A stretch of 32,978 nucleotides of DNA from Candidatus Nanopelagicaceae bacterium (GTDB taxonomy: Bacteria > Actinomycetota > Actinomycetes > Nanopelagicales > Nanopelagicaceae), in NCBI GenBank assembly GCA_009691185.1, contig SHVD01000007.1, positions 1 to 32,978 of the forward strand. The letters are read 5' to 3'. Made by a program: the position numbers and the translations under genes. Positions 1-7,747 of this stretch are shown here, piece after piece; position 1 is the stretch's first letter, and each line of letters begins with the position of its first letter. The notes beneath the pieces are model-generated. The model saw only the letters and a program-made list of their open reading frames with translations, was not told the DNA's origin and ran no database searches.

Positions 1-230
1 ATATATTCAATAGCATCGTCATAACCTGCATTTGGAACCTGCAATATCTTTAAGTTTGGCATCTGTTTGGTTAATTCAAGTGCTGGCTTGCCCCCCATAT
101 ACCAAGGAACATAAAAGGTAACTTTGGAAAAATCACCACTATCAATTGGTGTAGTAGCTGGTGATAAACGTTTAAAAGTAGCGGGTACATTTAAGTCATT
201 CCACTCTGTCCAAACTACATGATCACTCAT
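1..230 (-). CDS. D-isomer-specific 2-hydroxyacid dehydrogenase, N-terminal part (cut by window edge)
   Basis: The first 76 codons of a gene that runs off the left edge. The translation begins [14 protein letters not shown] and contains PNLKILQVPNAGYDDAIEY, the pattern at the end of the N-terminal catalytic-domain strand of NAD-dependent D-2-hydroxyacid dehydrogenases (a 'lk.lq...aGyD' segment). The NAD-binding Rossmann domain lies outside the window, so cofactor and substrate cannot be judged. The ATG shares one base with the TAA of the upstream FAH-family gene (TAATG), so the two are probably translationally coupled. Together with the aldo/keto reductase they look like one sugar or sugar-acid operon read leftward. 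The family call is fairly secure; the substrate is unknown. Confidence 0.7.
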   Translation of the reverse strand, partial: MSDHVVWTEWNDLNVPATFKRLSPATTPIDSGDFSKVTFYVPWYMGGKPALELTKQMPNLKILQVPNAGYDDAIEY

Positions 231-1096
231 TATTTAATCCGCTCGTTAATATCTTCTGGCGTAAGTGCCACTTGATTTACTAATGTGCCAATCTGATCAA
301 CAGTAATTGTTACTACATCATTAGGCAGCAATGAAATATCTAGGGGCGGCACAATTCCAGTACCAGTTGAAAGAATTACACCTACTGGAAAATGTTGACA
401 TTTAAAAAGGTAATCAATGAGATCATCAAAGGAACGATTTAATGATTTAAGTGAGGTTTGTGCCTGCCAAATTATTGAGCCCCCTCTTTCAATCTTTGCG
501 TAAATATCCAATTTGTCATGGTCAACAATTTCCCAAATCGGCCGAATCATTGGACCGAGTGCGTTGGAGCCGTAGTAAATCTTTGCCTGTGAAAGATAAA
601 GTGGATTTTCACCTTCAATATTCCTAGAGGTCACATCATTACAAATACTCATGCCAATTAACTCGCCAAACTTATTCATAATAATTGCTACCTCTGGCTC
701 TGGTACTGAGGTTTTAGCATCTTCTCGGATACCAATCTGTCCTTCATGGCCGACAGTTCTACGTGCGGTAGCTTTGAAGAATAATTCAGGTCGATCTGCC
801 TCATAAACTAATTGGTAAACATCTGGAATATCACTCTCTTCTTTCCTAGCATCCCGAGAGCGCTGATAAGTAACGCCTGCTCCCCAAACTTCAGTATCTA
901 ATGCAACTGGTGCTACCAATTTTCCTTTTACCTCTTTAGTACCGGAAATTTCATAAAGCTTTCGAAAGGTGGGTAGGTGCAGCGCTAAGGCATCAGATAA
1001 TGTATTTATACTTTCAATTTCAAAGTACTTACCATTGATTTCTTTTACTAGGTGATATGGCTGGGTTGGGGTAGTGATTACTGCTAGATGACTCAT
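230..1096 (-). CDS. Fumarylacetoacetate hydrolase-family protein, probable 2-keto-3-deoxy-sugar-acid dehydratase
   Basis: 288 aa, full length for the FAH superfamily, whose members bind a divalent metal and act on 2-keto acids. Visible hallmarks are [18 protein letters not shown] (about residues 70-87), RPELFFKAT, the metal-site stretch [11 protein letters not shown] (about 131-141) and the lid/active-site segment [20 protein letters not shown]. The combination of TYQRSRDAR with IEGENPLYL is typical of the subgroup that includes 2-keto-3-deoxy-D-arabinonate dehydratase, rather than of fumarylacetoacetase itself. It sits 3 nt after the aldo/keto reductase and overlaps the 2-hydroxyacid dehydrogenase by one base. 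That suggests a non-phosphorylative pentose or fucose oxidation route: aldose dehydrogenase, then dehydratase, then oxidoreductase. The exact sugar is inference. Confidence 0.75.
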   Translation of the reverse strand: MSHLAVITTPTQPYHLVKEINGKYFEIESINTLSDALALHLPTFRKLYEISGTKEVKGKLVAPVALDTEVWGAGVTYQRSRDARKEESDIPDVYQLVYEADRPELFFKATARRTVGHEGQIGIREDAKTSVPEPEVAIIMNKFGELIGMSICNDVTSRNIEGENPLYLSQAKIYYGSNALGPMIRPIWEIVDHDKLDIYAKIERGGSIIWQAQTSLKSLNRSFDDLIDYLFKCQHFPVGVILSTGTGIVPPLDISLLPNDVVTITVDQIGTLVNQVALTPEDINERIK

Positions 1097-1099
1097 TGA

Positions 1100-2092
1100 T
1101 TAAACTTCAATTCGATTAACTAAACCAGAATCCTCAAGTGCATCCCAAACCGCTAACGGAATTTCTCGATCAAAATCCGCGATATTTGAGGTTAATTCCT
1201 TAACTGTGCGAGAGCCGGTCAATATCGAGGTAACGGCTGGATGCCGAAGTGGAAACTGAATTGCAGCTGCTGTAAGTGGTGTGTGAAGATCTGCCAAAAG
1301 TTGTTTTATCTGCTGCGCTTTCTTAATTAACTCATCACTTGCTGGAGCGTAATCAAAGGTCGCACCTGCTACTGGATTGGCCAAAATACCTGAGTTGTAT
1401 ACCCCACCAATCACAACTGCAGTATTTTTCTTTTTGCACTCTTTAAATAACTGCACCTGCGCTGATTGATCAAGGAGTGAGAATCTGCCGGCAATTAAAA
1501 TAATATCTAAATCCATTTCTTTTACAGCTTTAATGGAAGGTGCGCAGTAATTCAAGCCAACACCGATTCCTTTTAATACACCTTGCGAGCGCAATTCATC
1601 TAACACCCCATATGATTTTTCAATCGCCTCCCCAATGCGATCATCAGCATCATGGATATAGGCAATATCAAAGGATGAAACATTTAATCTGCGCAAACTA
1701 TCCTCAATTGAACGAAGAATTCCATCCCGCGAAAAATCAAATACTGGTGTGACCTCTGGATCGAAATCTGCAAAACTGCCAAGTGAATCATCTAGTACTG
1801 GTTTATCTGGATTAATTTTTTCAAGCACTCTACCCACCTTGGTAGATAGCACAAAAGGTTTTCCCGATTTGTTGAGCGCTGAACCTAACCTTTTTTCAGC
1901 AATACCATAGCCATATAAGGGGGCGGTATCAAAGTATTTAATTCCGGCATCAACTGCAGCCAAAATTGTTGACTCCGCCTCTGAATCAGCAACTGAAGTA
2001 AATAAGCCGCCAAGGGGGGCGGTTCCTAGTGCCAGTTTTGTGATCGAAAGATCTATGCGGGGTATTTTTACTAATTCGCTATGACGGGCCAT
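1100..2092 (-). CDS. Aldo/keto reductase, D-threo-aldose (L-fucose) 1-dehydrogenase-like
   Basis: 330 aa TIM-barrel oxidoreductase of the AKR superfamily using NAD(P). The catalytic tetrad can be followed: Asp and Tyr in YFDTAPLYGYGIAEKRLG, Lys in VLSTKVGRVL, His in IAYIHDADD. A C-terminal AAIQFPLRHPAVTSILTG segment matches the cofactor-proximal strand. The overall pattern resembles aldose 1-dehydrogenases acting on fucose or arabinose-type sugars. An ATG at 2092 is preferred over an in-frame GTG at 2098, because a good -10 element (TATACT, 2107-2102) lies only 9 nt before the ATG, implying a nearly leaderless mRNA. It is the first gene of the leftward unit and is divergent from the SDR at 2170. 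The sugar preference is inferred from the neighbouring FAH-family gene. Confidence 0.75.
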   Translation of the reverse strand: MARHSELVKIPRIDLSITKLALGTAPLGGLFTSVADSEAESTILAAVDAGIKYFDTAPLYGYGIAEKRLGSALNKSGKPFVLSTKVGRVLEKINPDKPVLDDSLGSFADFDPEVTPVFDFSRDGILRSIEDSLRRLNVSSFDIAYIHDADDRIGEAIEKSYGVLDELRSQGVLKGIGVGLNYCAPSIKAVKEMDLDIILIAGRFSLLDQSAQVQLFKECKKKNTAVVIGGVYNSGILANPVAGATFDYAPASDELIKKAQQIKQLLADLHTPLTAAAIQFPLRHPAVTSILTGSRTVKELTSNIADFDREIPLAVWDALEDSGLVNRIEV

Positions 2093-2101
2093 ATTCACAA
2101 T

Positions 2102-2107
2102 AGTATA
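2102..2107 (-). promoter_or_regulatory. Probable -10 element for the leftward sugar operon
   Basis: On the minus strand this reads TATACT, a near-consensus actinobacterial -10 (TANNNT), 9 nt upstream of the aldo/keto reductase ATG. No convincing -35 hexamer is visible. The spacing implies a leader of only a few bases. It lies in the 77-nt divergent gap shared with the rightward SDR. Confidence 0.4.
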
Positions 2108-2169
2108 GGAGCGTGTTGGATTAGTGAATACGCTTCGGATATTGAGATAGCAGATCGGAATTGGTGAAC

Positions 2170-2919
2170 ATGGATAAAGAGTTTGCAGGCCTTACCGCAA
2201 TTATCACTGGTGGCGGCTCTGGCATTGGCCTAGCGGTTGCTAAAGGATTAAAGGAGCGCGGGGCAACTGTATTTGGCTTTGATATAAATCAAGGTGAGAT
2301 GGCGCCATTTGCCACCTTTATTAAATGCGATATTGCAGATGCAGCGTCAGTTGAATCAGCTTTTGCTGAGTTTAAAAAAGCTAGCAATAAATTAGATATT
2401 TTAATTAACAACGCTGGTATTGGATCATTGACCACAGTTGAGAAAGAAAGTGATGAAAATTGGCATAAAGTCTTAAATGTGAATGTGGTTGGCACAGCCA
2501 GAGTTTCACGCTCTGCAATTCCACTTTTACGGGAAAGTAAATCTGCTGCGATTGTAAACACCGCCTCAATTGCTGGCACAGATGGAGTTCCAAATCGCGC
2601 TGCTTACAGCGCATCCAAAGGAGCGGTGTTGGCATTAACACTTGCCATGGCAACTGATCACTTAGCTGATGGCATCAGAGTAAATGCGGTAAACCCAGCG
2701 ACTACTGATACCCCTTGGGTTAAACGATTACTTGATCAATCACCAGATGCTAAAGCTGCAAGATCAGCACTGGAGGCAAGGCAACCAATGGGACGCTTGG
2801 TATCACCTGCTGAAATTGCAAGTGCGATAATTTTCTTAGCAAGTCCACTACAAGCATCAGTTACCGGTACCACAATCAATATTGATGGTGGTATGCACTC
2901 ACTTAGAATTCCAAAGTAA
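2170..2919 (+). CDS. Short-chain dehydrogenase/reductase (SDR), classical type
   Basis: 249 aa from ATG 2170, the usual length for classical SDRs; in-frame TTG 2161 and GTG 2164 would add three residues. The cofactor motif ITGGGSGIGLAV is near residue 10, NNAGIG near 80, the catalytic Ser in VNTASIAG, and YSASKGA (Tyr/Lys) near 150. An Asp after the second strand (GFDINQ) favours NAD over NADP. The C-terminus TTINIDGGMHSL is typical of sugar or 3-hydroxyacid dehydrogenases. It is divergent from the aldo/keto reductase and overlaps the next small membrane gene by one base (TAATG). A role in the adjacent sugar-oxidation module is plausible but not demonstrated. Confidence 0.8.
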   Translation: MDKEFAGLTAIITGGGSGIGLAVAKGLKERGATVFGFDINQGEMAPFATFIKCDIADAASVESAFAEFKKASNKLDILINNAGIGSLTTVEKESDENWHKVLNVNVVGTARVSRSAIPLLRESKSAAIVNTASIAGTDGVPNRAAYSASKGAVLALTLAMATDHLADGIRVNAVNPATTDTPWVKRLLDQSPDAKAARSALEARQPMGRLVSPAEIASAIIFLASPLQASVTGTTINIDGGMHSLRIPK

Positions 2920-3164
2920 TGAATCCCCTTAATTATTATCGCTTTGGCGCATACGCCATACTTGCTATGGGACTAATAAATTTGCGCTATCAAACAGGCA
3001 GCGAAGCAAATTTACCTAAAAGCTCAGCTTTAATACTACTTGGCTTAGCGGTCCTATTACTTACTTTTATTCCAGCCTTAAAGAACTTATTCTTATTAAA
3101 AATAAGTAAAGTGGTGGGAATTCTGGGATTAGTAGCATCGATTGTCTACGGCTTTCTAATTTAA
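2919..3164 (+). CDS. Small integral membrane protein of unknown function
   Basis: 81 aa, starting at an ATG that shares one base with the SDR stop codon. Three hydrophobic segments are visible: around residues 7-22 (YRFGAYAILAMGLINL), 34-50 (SSALILLGLAVLLLTFI) and 60-80 (ISKVVGILGLVASIVYGFLI), with short polar loops. I do not recognise the family. It lies in a tight rightward run with a DnaX-tail-like protein and a secreted muramidase, with gaps of a few bases or less, so it is likely co-transcribed with them. No function is assigned. Confidence 0.65.
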   Translation: MNPLNYYRFGAYAILAMGLINLRYQTGSEANLPKSSALILLGLAVLLLTFIPALKNLFLLKISKVVGILGLVASIVYGFLI

Positions 3165-3168
3165 GTTG

Positions 3169-3429
3169 ATGGATTTAGAACAAATAAAATCAAGATGGAA
3201 TGAGGTCTTAGACCTTCTGCTTGAAAATAATCGGATCATTTGGCTAGCCTTTTTTGATGCCAGATTGGTCTCCTTTGAAAAGAATCAATTAACCTTAGAT
3301 TTTGCTGATAGTCAGAAATTTGCAAATCCCCATGACTTTAAAGCTAGTCGTAATCCAGCACACACTCAGGCTTTAATCGATGCAATTACAGCAATTTTTG
3401 GCATCGCACCTACCATAATAGAGCGGTGA
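3169..3429 (+). CDS. Stand-alone protein resembling the C-terminal domain of DNA polymerase III gamma/tau (DnaX)
   Basis: 86 aa from ATG 3169 (TTG 3166 is also possible). The pattern 'IKSRWNEVL ... RIIWLAFFDARLVSF ... LTLDFAD ... F' followed by an amphipathic 'ALIDAITAIFG' helix looks like the small alpha/beta domain at the end of actinobacterial DnaX. There, a W-x-E-V-L helix is followed by 'W' and 'L.L.F' strands. Here it is a separate gene with no ATPase domain, between a small membrane protein and a GH25 muramidase, overlapping the latter by 4 nt (GTGA). It could be a free-standing copy of that domain or a protein with a convergent pattern. Function is unknown; the similarity is judged by eye. 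Confidence 0.55.
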   Translation: MDLEQIKSRWNEVLDLLLENNRIIWLAFFDARLVSFEKNQLTLDFADSQKFANPHDFKASRNPAHTQALIDAITAIFGIAPTIIER

Positions 3430-5048
3430 AAAAAGGAATTATATTTTTAGCAGTAGCGCTGACCAGCACTTCCCTTATTCCAACAGCAAATGCTGCCACT
3501 GCAAAAACTATAGTTTCATTTAATGTTGAGAGCACACCTAATGCCGGTGAGTCTTTAGTAACTTTTTATGGGCAAATAAAACCGGCAGCAAAAGGCAGCG
3601 TGAGTATTGAGAGCTTAGATGGTGATACTTGGAAGCTAACTCCACTAAAAACTACCGCTAGCGCTAGTGGTGCCTGGCAAATTAAGACTGTTGCAACTGC
3701 AATAAAAGCGCAGGGTGAGTATCGTGCCAAAGTTGTGGTGGGCAAAAAGAAGGCGACTTCAAAGAGTGCAAAATTTATTGTTGATAACTCCAAAACATTT
3801 GCTGACACAAATGCATTGTTTATTACCGCAGAAACAAGCAATCTAACTGGTGGCCGAATTCAAGGCTCAGATATAAGCAGATGGCAACATCCCAATGATC
3901 AACCAATAGATTTTAAGCAGATGTTTGATGCTGGTATGAGATTTGTCTTAATTAAGGGATCAGATGCACAAGAAAAAGCAGATATTGAAACGATGAGGTG
4001 GTTGGTTGGAGATCGAAATGCTGCTCAGGCTGCAGGCCTTTACACCGGCATGTACCACTTTGCTTATATGCCAAACAGTACCGATAGAGATTATGTAATT
4101 AGAGATGCAAAGGCGCAGGCACAAAAAGTTATTTGGCGACTTGCATCCCTTGGTGGCTATAACGAGCGCGATCTGCCGATCGCACTTGATTTAGAAAATA
4201 ACTGCGTTAAGAAGAGTAGCTCTGGAGTTTGCACTAAAACCCTGCCACGAAGTTTAGTAACTTTGTGGGCAGAGACTTGGCTTACAACAGTTGAGGAAAA
4301 AACAAGCCGTAAACCATTTCTTTACTCCTACGCACAATTTCTAGAGATGGCGATGGAGCGCAGTGAAACTCTTCGACAATATCCACTTTGGCTTGCCCAC
4401 TATGGAATCAATCCAGCTGATCCCATTTCTACGCCCGGGCAGCGAGAAAAAATCGGGTGCTTTGTGCACTCTTGGAGTACTGCAAATTGTGCATCACAGT
4501 GGCAGATTTGGCAGTACTCATCTTGCGGAATTGGTAAAAAATATGGTGTGCCAAGTTCAAGACTTGATCTGAATGTTTTCCGCGGAGCTCCCGAGGTTTT
4601 CCTCTCACTGATTAAGGGTAAATGGCAGCCTGAAGCGGCGGATTTAATGCCGGTAAATGAAGCAACAACTATTAATTTAATTTCAGTCACTAATACCGAC
4701 ACTAATAAACCAGTCATGGTAAATGTGGAGGTATTTAGAAGTATTGGCACACCAGTTGTCACTGGCACAGTTGTATTTAGACCACTTGATCCAAAAATTA
4801 AAGTGAAAAAACAAACGGCTGAGCGATCTGCAAGTGGCAGGTGGGAATTAAAGATAGAAGGCTTGCCCGTTGGCTTAACAGCAGGAACCTTAAATTATGT
4901 TGATATTTCAAAAACACATGCTGATAATCAACTTGCCTTGGATATTAATCTAATGCAGGGTACAGAGTTACCAACTCCAACTGCCACACCTAAGCCAACC
5001 ACAAGTAAAAAACCAACTGATAGCTGTGCAAAACAAATAAAGCATTAA
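3426..5048 (+). CDS. Secreted GH25-family muramidase (lysozyme) with N-terminal Ig-like region
   Basis: 540 aa from GTG 3426, which overlaps the previous stop codon. A Sec signal peptide is clear: MKKGIIFLAVALTS, then a small-residue cleavage zone PTANAA near residue 24. Residues about 28-120 look like a beta-sandwich spacer. The GH25 catalytic domain starts at IQGSDISRWQHP (about 143) and contains FVLIKGSD, GLYTGMYHFAYMP and LPIALDLENN, where the Asp/Glu pair belongs to the active site; WQIWQYSSCG and LDLNVF mark its end. A second beta-rich region follows and the tail is Thr/Pro/Lys rich with a late Cys. GH25 enzymes cleave the MurNAc-GlcNAc bond of peptidoglycan, which fits wall remodelling outside the membrane. 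Confidence 0.85.
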   Translation: MKKGIIFLAVALTSTSLIPTANAATAKTIVSFNVESTPNAGESLVTFYGQIKPAAKGSVSIESLDGDTWKLTPLKTTASASGAWQIKTVATAIKAQGEYRAKVVVGKKKATSKSAKFIVDNSKTFADTNALFITAETSNLTGGRIQGSDISRWQHPNDQPIDFKQMFDAGMRFVLIKGSDAQEKADIETMRWLVGDRNAAQAAGLYTGMYHFAYMPNSTDRDYVIRDAKAQAQKVIWRLASLGGYNERDLPIALDLENNCVKKSSSGVCTKTLPRSLVTLWAETWLTTVEEKTSRKPFLYSYAQFLEMAMERSETLRQYPLWLAHYGINPADPISTPGQREKIGCFVHSWSTANCASQWQIWQYSSCGIGKKYGVPSSRLDLNVFRGAPEVFLSLIKGKWQPEAADLMPVNEATTINLISVTNTDTNKPVMVNVEVFRSIGTPVVTGTVVFRPLDPKIKVKKQTAERSASGRWELKIEGLPVGLTAGTLNYVDISKTHADNQLALDINLMQGTELPTPTATPKPTTSKKPTDSCAKQIKH

Positions 5049-5085
5049 GCAAATTTGTACTACGCTTAAGCCATGGTGAACTCTT

Positions 5086-6267
5086 TTGAATGAAATAACA
5101 AAAATTTCTGTGCCATCAAAGGTGATGTTACAAAATCGCAAAAGTGAGAAGTGGCGTGCATTTGATCCGCAAATCCTCCCAATGCCCTTTGCTGTGATGG
5201 ATTACGACTTAGCTCAACCAATCAAAGCCGCACTAGTTGATCTGATAAACACATCAGATGCTGGTTATCTAGGAAAATTTCCAGAATTAGGTGAAAGCCT
5301 GGCTCATTTTGCCCAAAGAAGATGGGGGTGGGCAGTAGAGCCGGCTGACATAAAAATATGCACTGATGTGGGTGTTGGTGTGATTGAAGTGTGCCGACAA
5401 GTCGTAAGTGCCGGCGATTTAATTATGATAAATACACCTGTTTACTATAATTTTTTTAATTGGATTAAAGAGTTAAAGTGTGAAGTTTACGATGCACCAC
5501 TTATTGAAACAGATTTGAAATACTCACTTGATTTTTCTGAGATTGAAAAAGGTTATGCATCTGGAGTTAAAGTTCATTTTCTCTGCAATCCACATAATCC
5601 GGTCGGTGCGGTATTTTCTAAAGATGACCTGGCAAAGCTTGCTGAGCTTGCTATGAAATACGATGTTTTAATCACATCAGATGAGATTCATGCACCCCTA
5701 GTTTATAAAGAAAAGTCCTTCACACCATTTTTAAATGCATCGTCGGTAGCAAAGCAAGTAGGTATTGCTTTTTTATCTGCGACTAAATCCTGGAATATTG
5801 CTGGCTTAAAATGTGCTCAGATTATTGCAGTTGATCCAAAGACTAGATCAATAGTTAATAAACTCCCCGCAGCAGTCCACTCTCGAGCTTCCTTATTCGG
5901 TGCTGTGGCCTCAACAGCAGCGTATCGAGATAGTGTTGACTGGCTTGATTCTGTGATTGCAGAATTAGATAAATCTCGGCTGCATTTGCAAGTGCTACTA
6001 AGTAAATTAAATTTTAGTATTGGCTACTGCCTACCTGATGCGGGTTATTTTGGTTGGCTTGATTTGCGGGGTATTAACTCCCAGTTGCAGAAAAATAATC
6101 AAACTGAAATTTCAGAACTTCTTCTCTCACGCGGTGAAATTGCTGTAGCCCCAGGCCACTTTTACGGTCCTTTGGGAAGTGGATTTATCAGAATTAACTA
6201 TGCCACTAGTTTTGAAATAATCGAAGACGCCGTATCAAGAATAGAAATAGCGCTTAAATCCATATAA
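5086..6267 (+). CDS. PatB/MalY-type PLP enzyme (C-S beta-lyase or aminotransferase)
   Basis: 393 aa fold-type I PLP enzyme. The start is probably TTG 5086, because an in-frame TGA lies just upstream at 5077; GTG or ATG codons 8-14 residues in are alternatives. The family opening RKSEKWRAFD...LPMPFAVMDYDLAQPI matches the 'KW.......lpmwvADMDF' signature of cystathionine beta-lyase PatB/MalY. PLP contacts are visible in HFLCNPHNPVGAVFS and ITSDEIHAPL, and the Schiff-base Lys lies in SATKSWNIAGLK. Members cleave cystathionine or transaminate aromatic amino acids. A role as the tryptophan or kynurenine aminotransferase feeding iorAB is possible, but the gene is 20 kb away and the call rests only on family. 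Its end coincides with a strong terminator. Confidence 0.75.
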   Translation: MNEITKISVPSKVMLQNRKSEKWRAFDPQILPMPFAVMDYDLAQPIKAALVDLINTSDAGYLGKFPELGESLAHFAQRRWGWAVEPADIKICTDVGVGVIEVCRQVVSAGDLIMINTPVYYNFFNWIKELKCEVYDAPLIETDLKYSLDFSEIEKGYASGVKVHFLCNPHNPVGAVFSKDDLAKLAELAMKYDVLITSDEIHAPLVYKEKSFTPFLNASSVAKQVGIAFLSATKSWNIAGLKCAQIIAVDPKTRSIVNKLPAAVHSRASLFGAVASTAAYRDSVDWLDSVIAELDKSRLHLQVLLSKLNFSIGYCLPDAGYFGWLDLRGINSQLQKNNQTEISELLLSRGEIAVAPGHFYGPLGSGFIRINYATSFEIIEDAVSRIEIALKSI

Positions 6268-6268
6268 A

Positions 6269-6303
6269 AAATCTTGGCCCCTAATTTCTAAGGGCCAAGA
6301 TTT
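6269..6303. terminator. Bidirectional intrinsic terminator between convergent units
   Basis: Perfect 12-bp inverted repeat: AAATCTTGGCCC (6269-6280) and GGGCCAAGATTT (6292-6303), with an 11-nt loop. A-rich DNA lies on the left and T-rich on the right, so either strand gives a GC-rich stem followed by U residues. It separates the rightward PatB-like gene from the leftward ABC-transporter binding protein. Confidence 0.85.
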
Positions 6304-6316
6304 ATTACATTCCAAC

Positions 6317-6346
6317 CTTTAAGTGATCCATCTAGATCACTTGAAA
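6317..6346. repeat. Second inverted repeat downstream of the ABC binding-protein gene
   Basis: AAGTGATC (6321-6328) and GATCACTT (6335-6342) form a perfect 8-bp stem with a 6-nt spacer. Flanking CTTT and GAAAG extend it imperfectly. It lies between the binding-protein stop codon and the main terminator. It could be a 3'-end stabilising hairpin for the leftward liv mRNA or a protein-binding palindrome. The sequence cannot decide. Confidence 0.5.
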
Positions 6347-6353
6347 GATTTAT

Positions 6354-7598
6354 TTAGAAGCGCACATCTTCTGCATCATTTGAGCTGAGTTTTCCTGCAG
6401 CATCGATGCTGTACACCCTAAACAATGCACCACTTGAGTCACCGGCTGCATCAAACTTTGCAGTTGTCCAGGCACCCTGGTAGGTAAATTTCTTACCGGC
6501 AGCGGCAGCCTTGACTGCATCAGTTAGCTTTGTCCAAGGTATGAGAGGCCCACCTTGGGAGCCTGAAACAGCTCGTAGACTCTTAATCAAAGCAGTGTGC
6601 TTTACGCTTTTTCCGTGAATTGCTGCAAGACATAGCAATACGGTGGCGTCATAACCAGATGCATCAACGAAGGTCTCTTTGGTGCTTGGCTTTGCAGCCT
6701 TTCGATCAGTCTTCCACTTAGCGGAATCAACACCGATCGACTTAGCAGCAGTTCCTTTTGCACCTGCCATGATAGATACACCAATAGTTGCGATAACTGC
6801 TTCGTCATACATGGCTTCAGTAAAGAATGTCTTTTTTGCATCCCACTTACCAGTACGCACTAGCGCTGGGCCAACCTTGGCGAAAGTATCTGGAAAATCA
6901 ACGATTACCCAGACATCAGGTGAGCCTTCAGTTAGCAGTTTTGCTTCTGAATCAAAAGTTGCATTATCTGGATTCCACAAAACCTTTCGGCCTATGTCAC
7001 CGCCACCTTTAACCCACTCATTTGTAACCACATTTGCTAGGGCTGTTCCAAAGGCATCATTACGTGCACCGATGCTTAATGTCACAGTTTTGCCAAAGGC
7101 TTTTTGAACAGCTGCAACGATTACTTTTCCTTGAAATGCATCAGATGGATAGGTACGAAATAACAGATCTTGGTCAGCATATTTTGTAATTGTTGGACTT
7201 GATGCAGCAGTTGCAATCACCACGATGTTGTTAGGAACAGTTACAGACTGAGCTATCCCAAGAGTTGAGCCTGAAGTTAACGGACCAACAATTGCATTTA
7301 CCTTGTTGCTCTTTACCAACTTGGTTGCAGCTTCAACTGCAAGAGCTGGAGTTGCTTGGTCATCCTCTGAGGCAACAATTTTGCAAGATCCTGCCACTTT
7401 AGCAGCTTTCATTGCCTTTGTTACTGACTCAGCGCCCCATTCAGCAGCGGTGGTTAAACCAATTCCATAATCAGCATTACCACCAGTTAATGGATGGATT
7501 GTGCCAATTTTCATATCAACTGCAGCTTGTGCTGGCAGGGCGTTAAGCACAAGTGTTGATGTAAGTGCTGTAGCTAAAAGTACTTTCCTGATTTTCAT
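6354..7598 (-). CDS. ABC transporter substrate-binding protein, LivK/branched-chain amino acid type
   Basis: 414 aa periplasmic-binding-protein fold I receptor (Leu/Ile/Val type). It has a signal peptide MKIRKVLLATALTSTLVL with cleavage near AQAA (about residue 26). The mature part opens with KIGTIHPLTGGNADYG, the usual ligand-site strand, and continues with NAIVGPLTSGSTLG and VVIATAASSPT. A very strong ribosome-binding site (AGGAGGA, 7607-7601) precedes the ATG, fitting the high receptor stoichiometry needed. It is separated by 149 nt from livF, enough for its own promoter. A substrate-binding protein of this kind is also encoded in the known Azoarcus evansii anthranilate cluster, so an aromatic amino acid, anthranilate or indole acid ligand is plausible here. 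Leu/Ile/Val is the default alternative. Confidence 0.85.
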   Translation of the reverse strand: MKIRKVLLATALTSTLVLNALPAQAAVDMKIGTIHPLTGGNADYGIGLTTAAEWGAESVTKAMKAAKVAGSCKIVASEDDQATPALAVEAATKLVKSNKVNAIVGPLTSGSTLGIAQSVTVPNNIVVIATAASSPTITKYADQDLLFRTYPSDAFQGKVIVAAVQKAFGKTVTLSIGARNDAFGTALANVVTNEWVKGGGDIGRKVLWNPDNATFDSEAKLLTEGSPDVWVIVDFPDTFAKVGPALVRTGKWDAKKTFFTEAMYDEAVIATIGVSIMAGAKGTAAKSIGVDSAKWKTDRKAAKPSTKETFVDASGYDATVLLCLAAIHGKSVKHTALIKSLRAVSGSQGGPLIPWTKLTDAVKAAAAGKKFTYQGAWTTAKFDAAGDSSGALFRVYSIDAAGKLSSNDAEDVRF

Positions 7599-7600
7599 AC

Positions 7601-7607
7601 TCCTCCT
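7601..7607 (-). promoter_or_regulatory. Strong Shine-Dalgarno for the binding-protein gene
   Basis: The minus strand reads AGGAGGA, ending 2 nt before the ATG codon at 7598, with the GGAGG core about 4 nt upstream. It is the best anti-16S match noticed in the window and contrasts with weak or near-leaderless starts elsewhere. Confidence 0.6.
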
Positions 7608-7747
7608 AGTAGGTAACGAAGCCCGAAAGCTTCAGCTATGTTTTAAGTACTTGAACTGTATCTTCAGATTAGCAGGATGGATAGATAGGGGGGCGAATTT
7701 TTTCCAATTAGGCGAGAAATACCTCAATAAATAACGAAATGTGATAA

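Noticed and set aside
5086-6267. PLP enzyme as the missing kynureninase
   Set aside because: The opening KW...LPMPFAVMDYD and SATKSWNIAG motifs are PatB/MalY type, not kynureninase.
6679-7107. Several open frames of 60-140 codons on the strand opposite recognised genes, such as this one
   Set aside because: They lie wholly inside well-supported genes, lack ribosome sites and show no recognisable domains.
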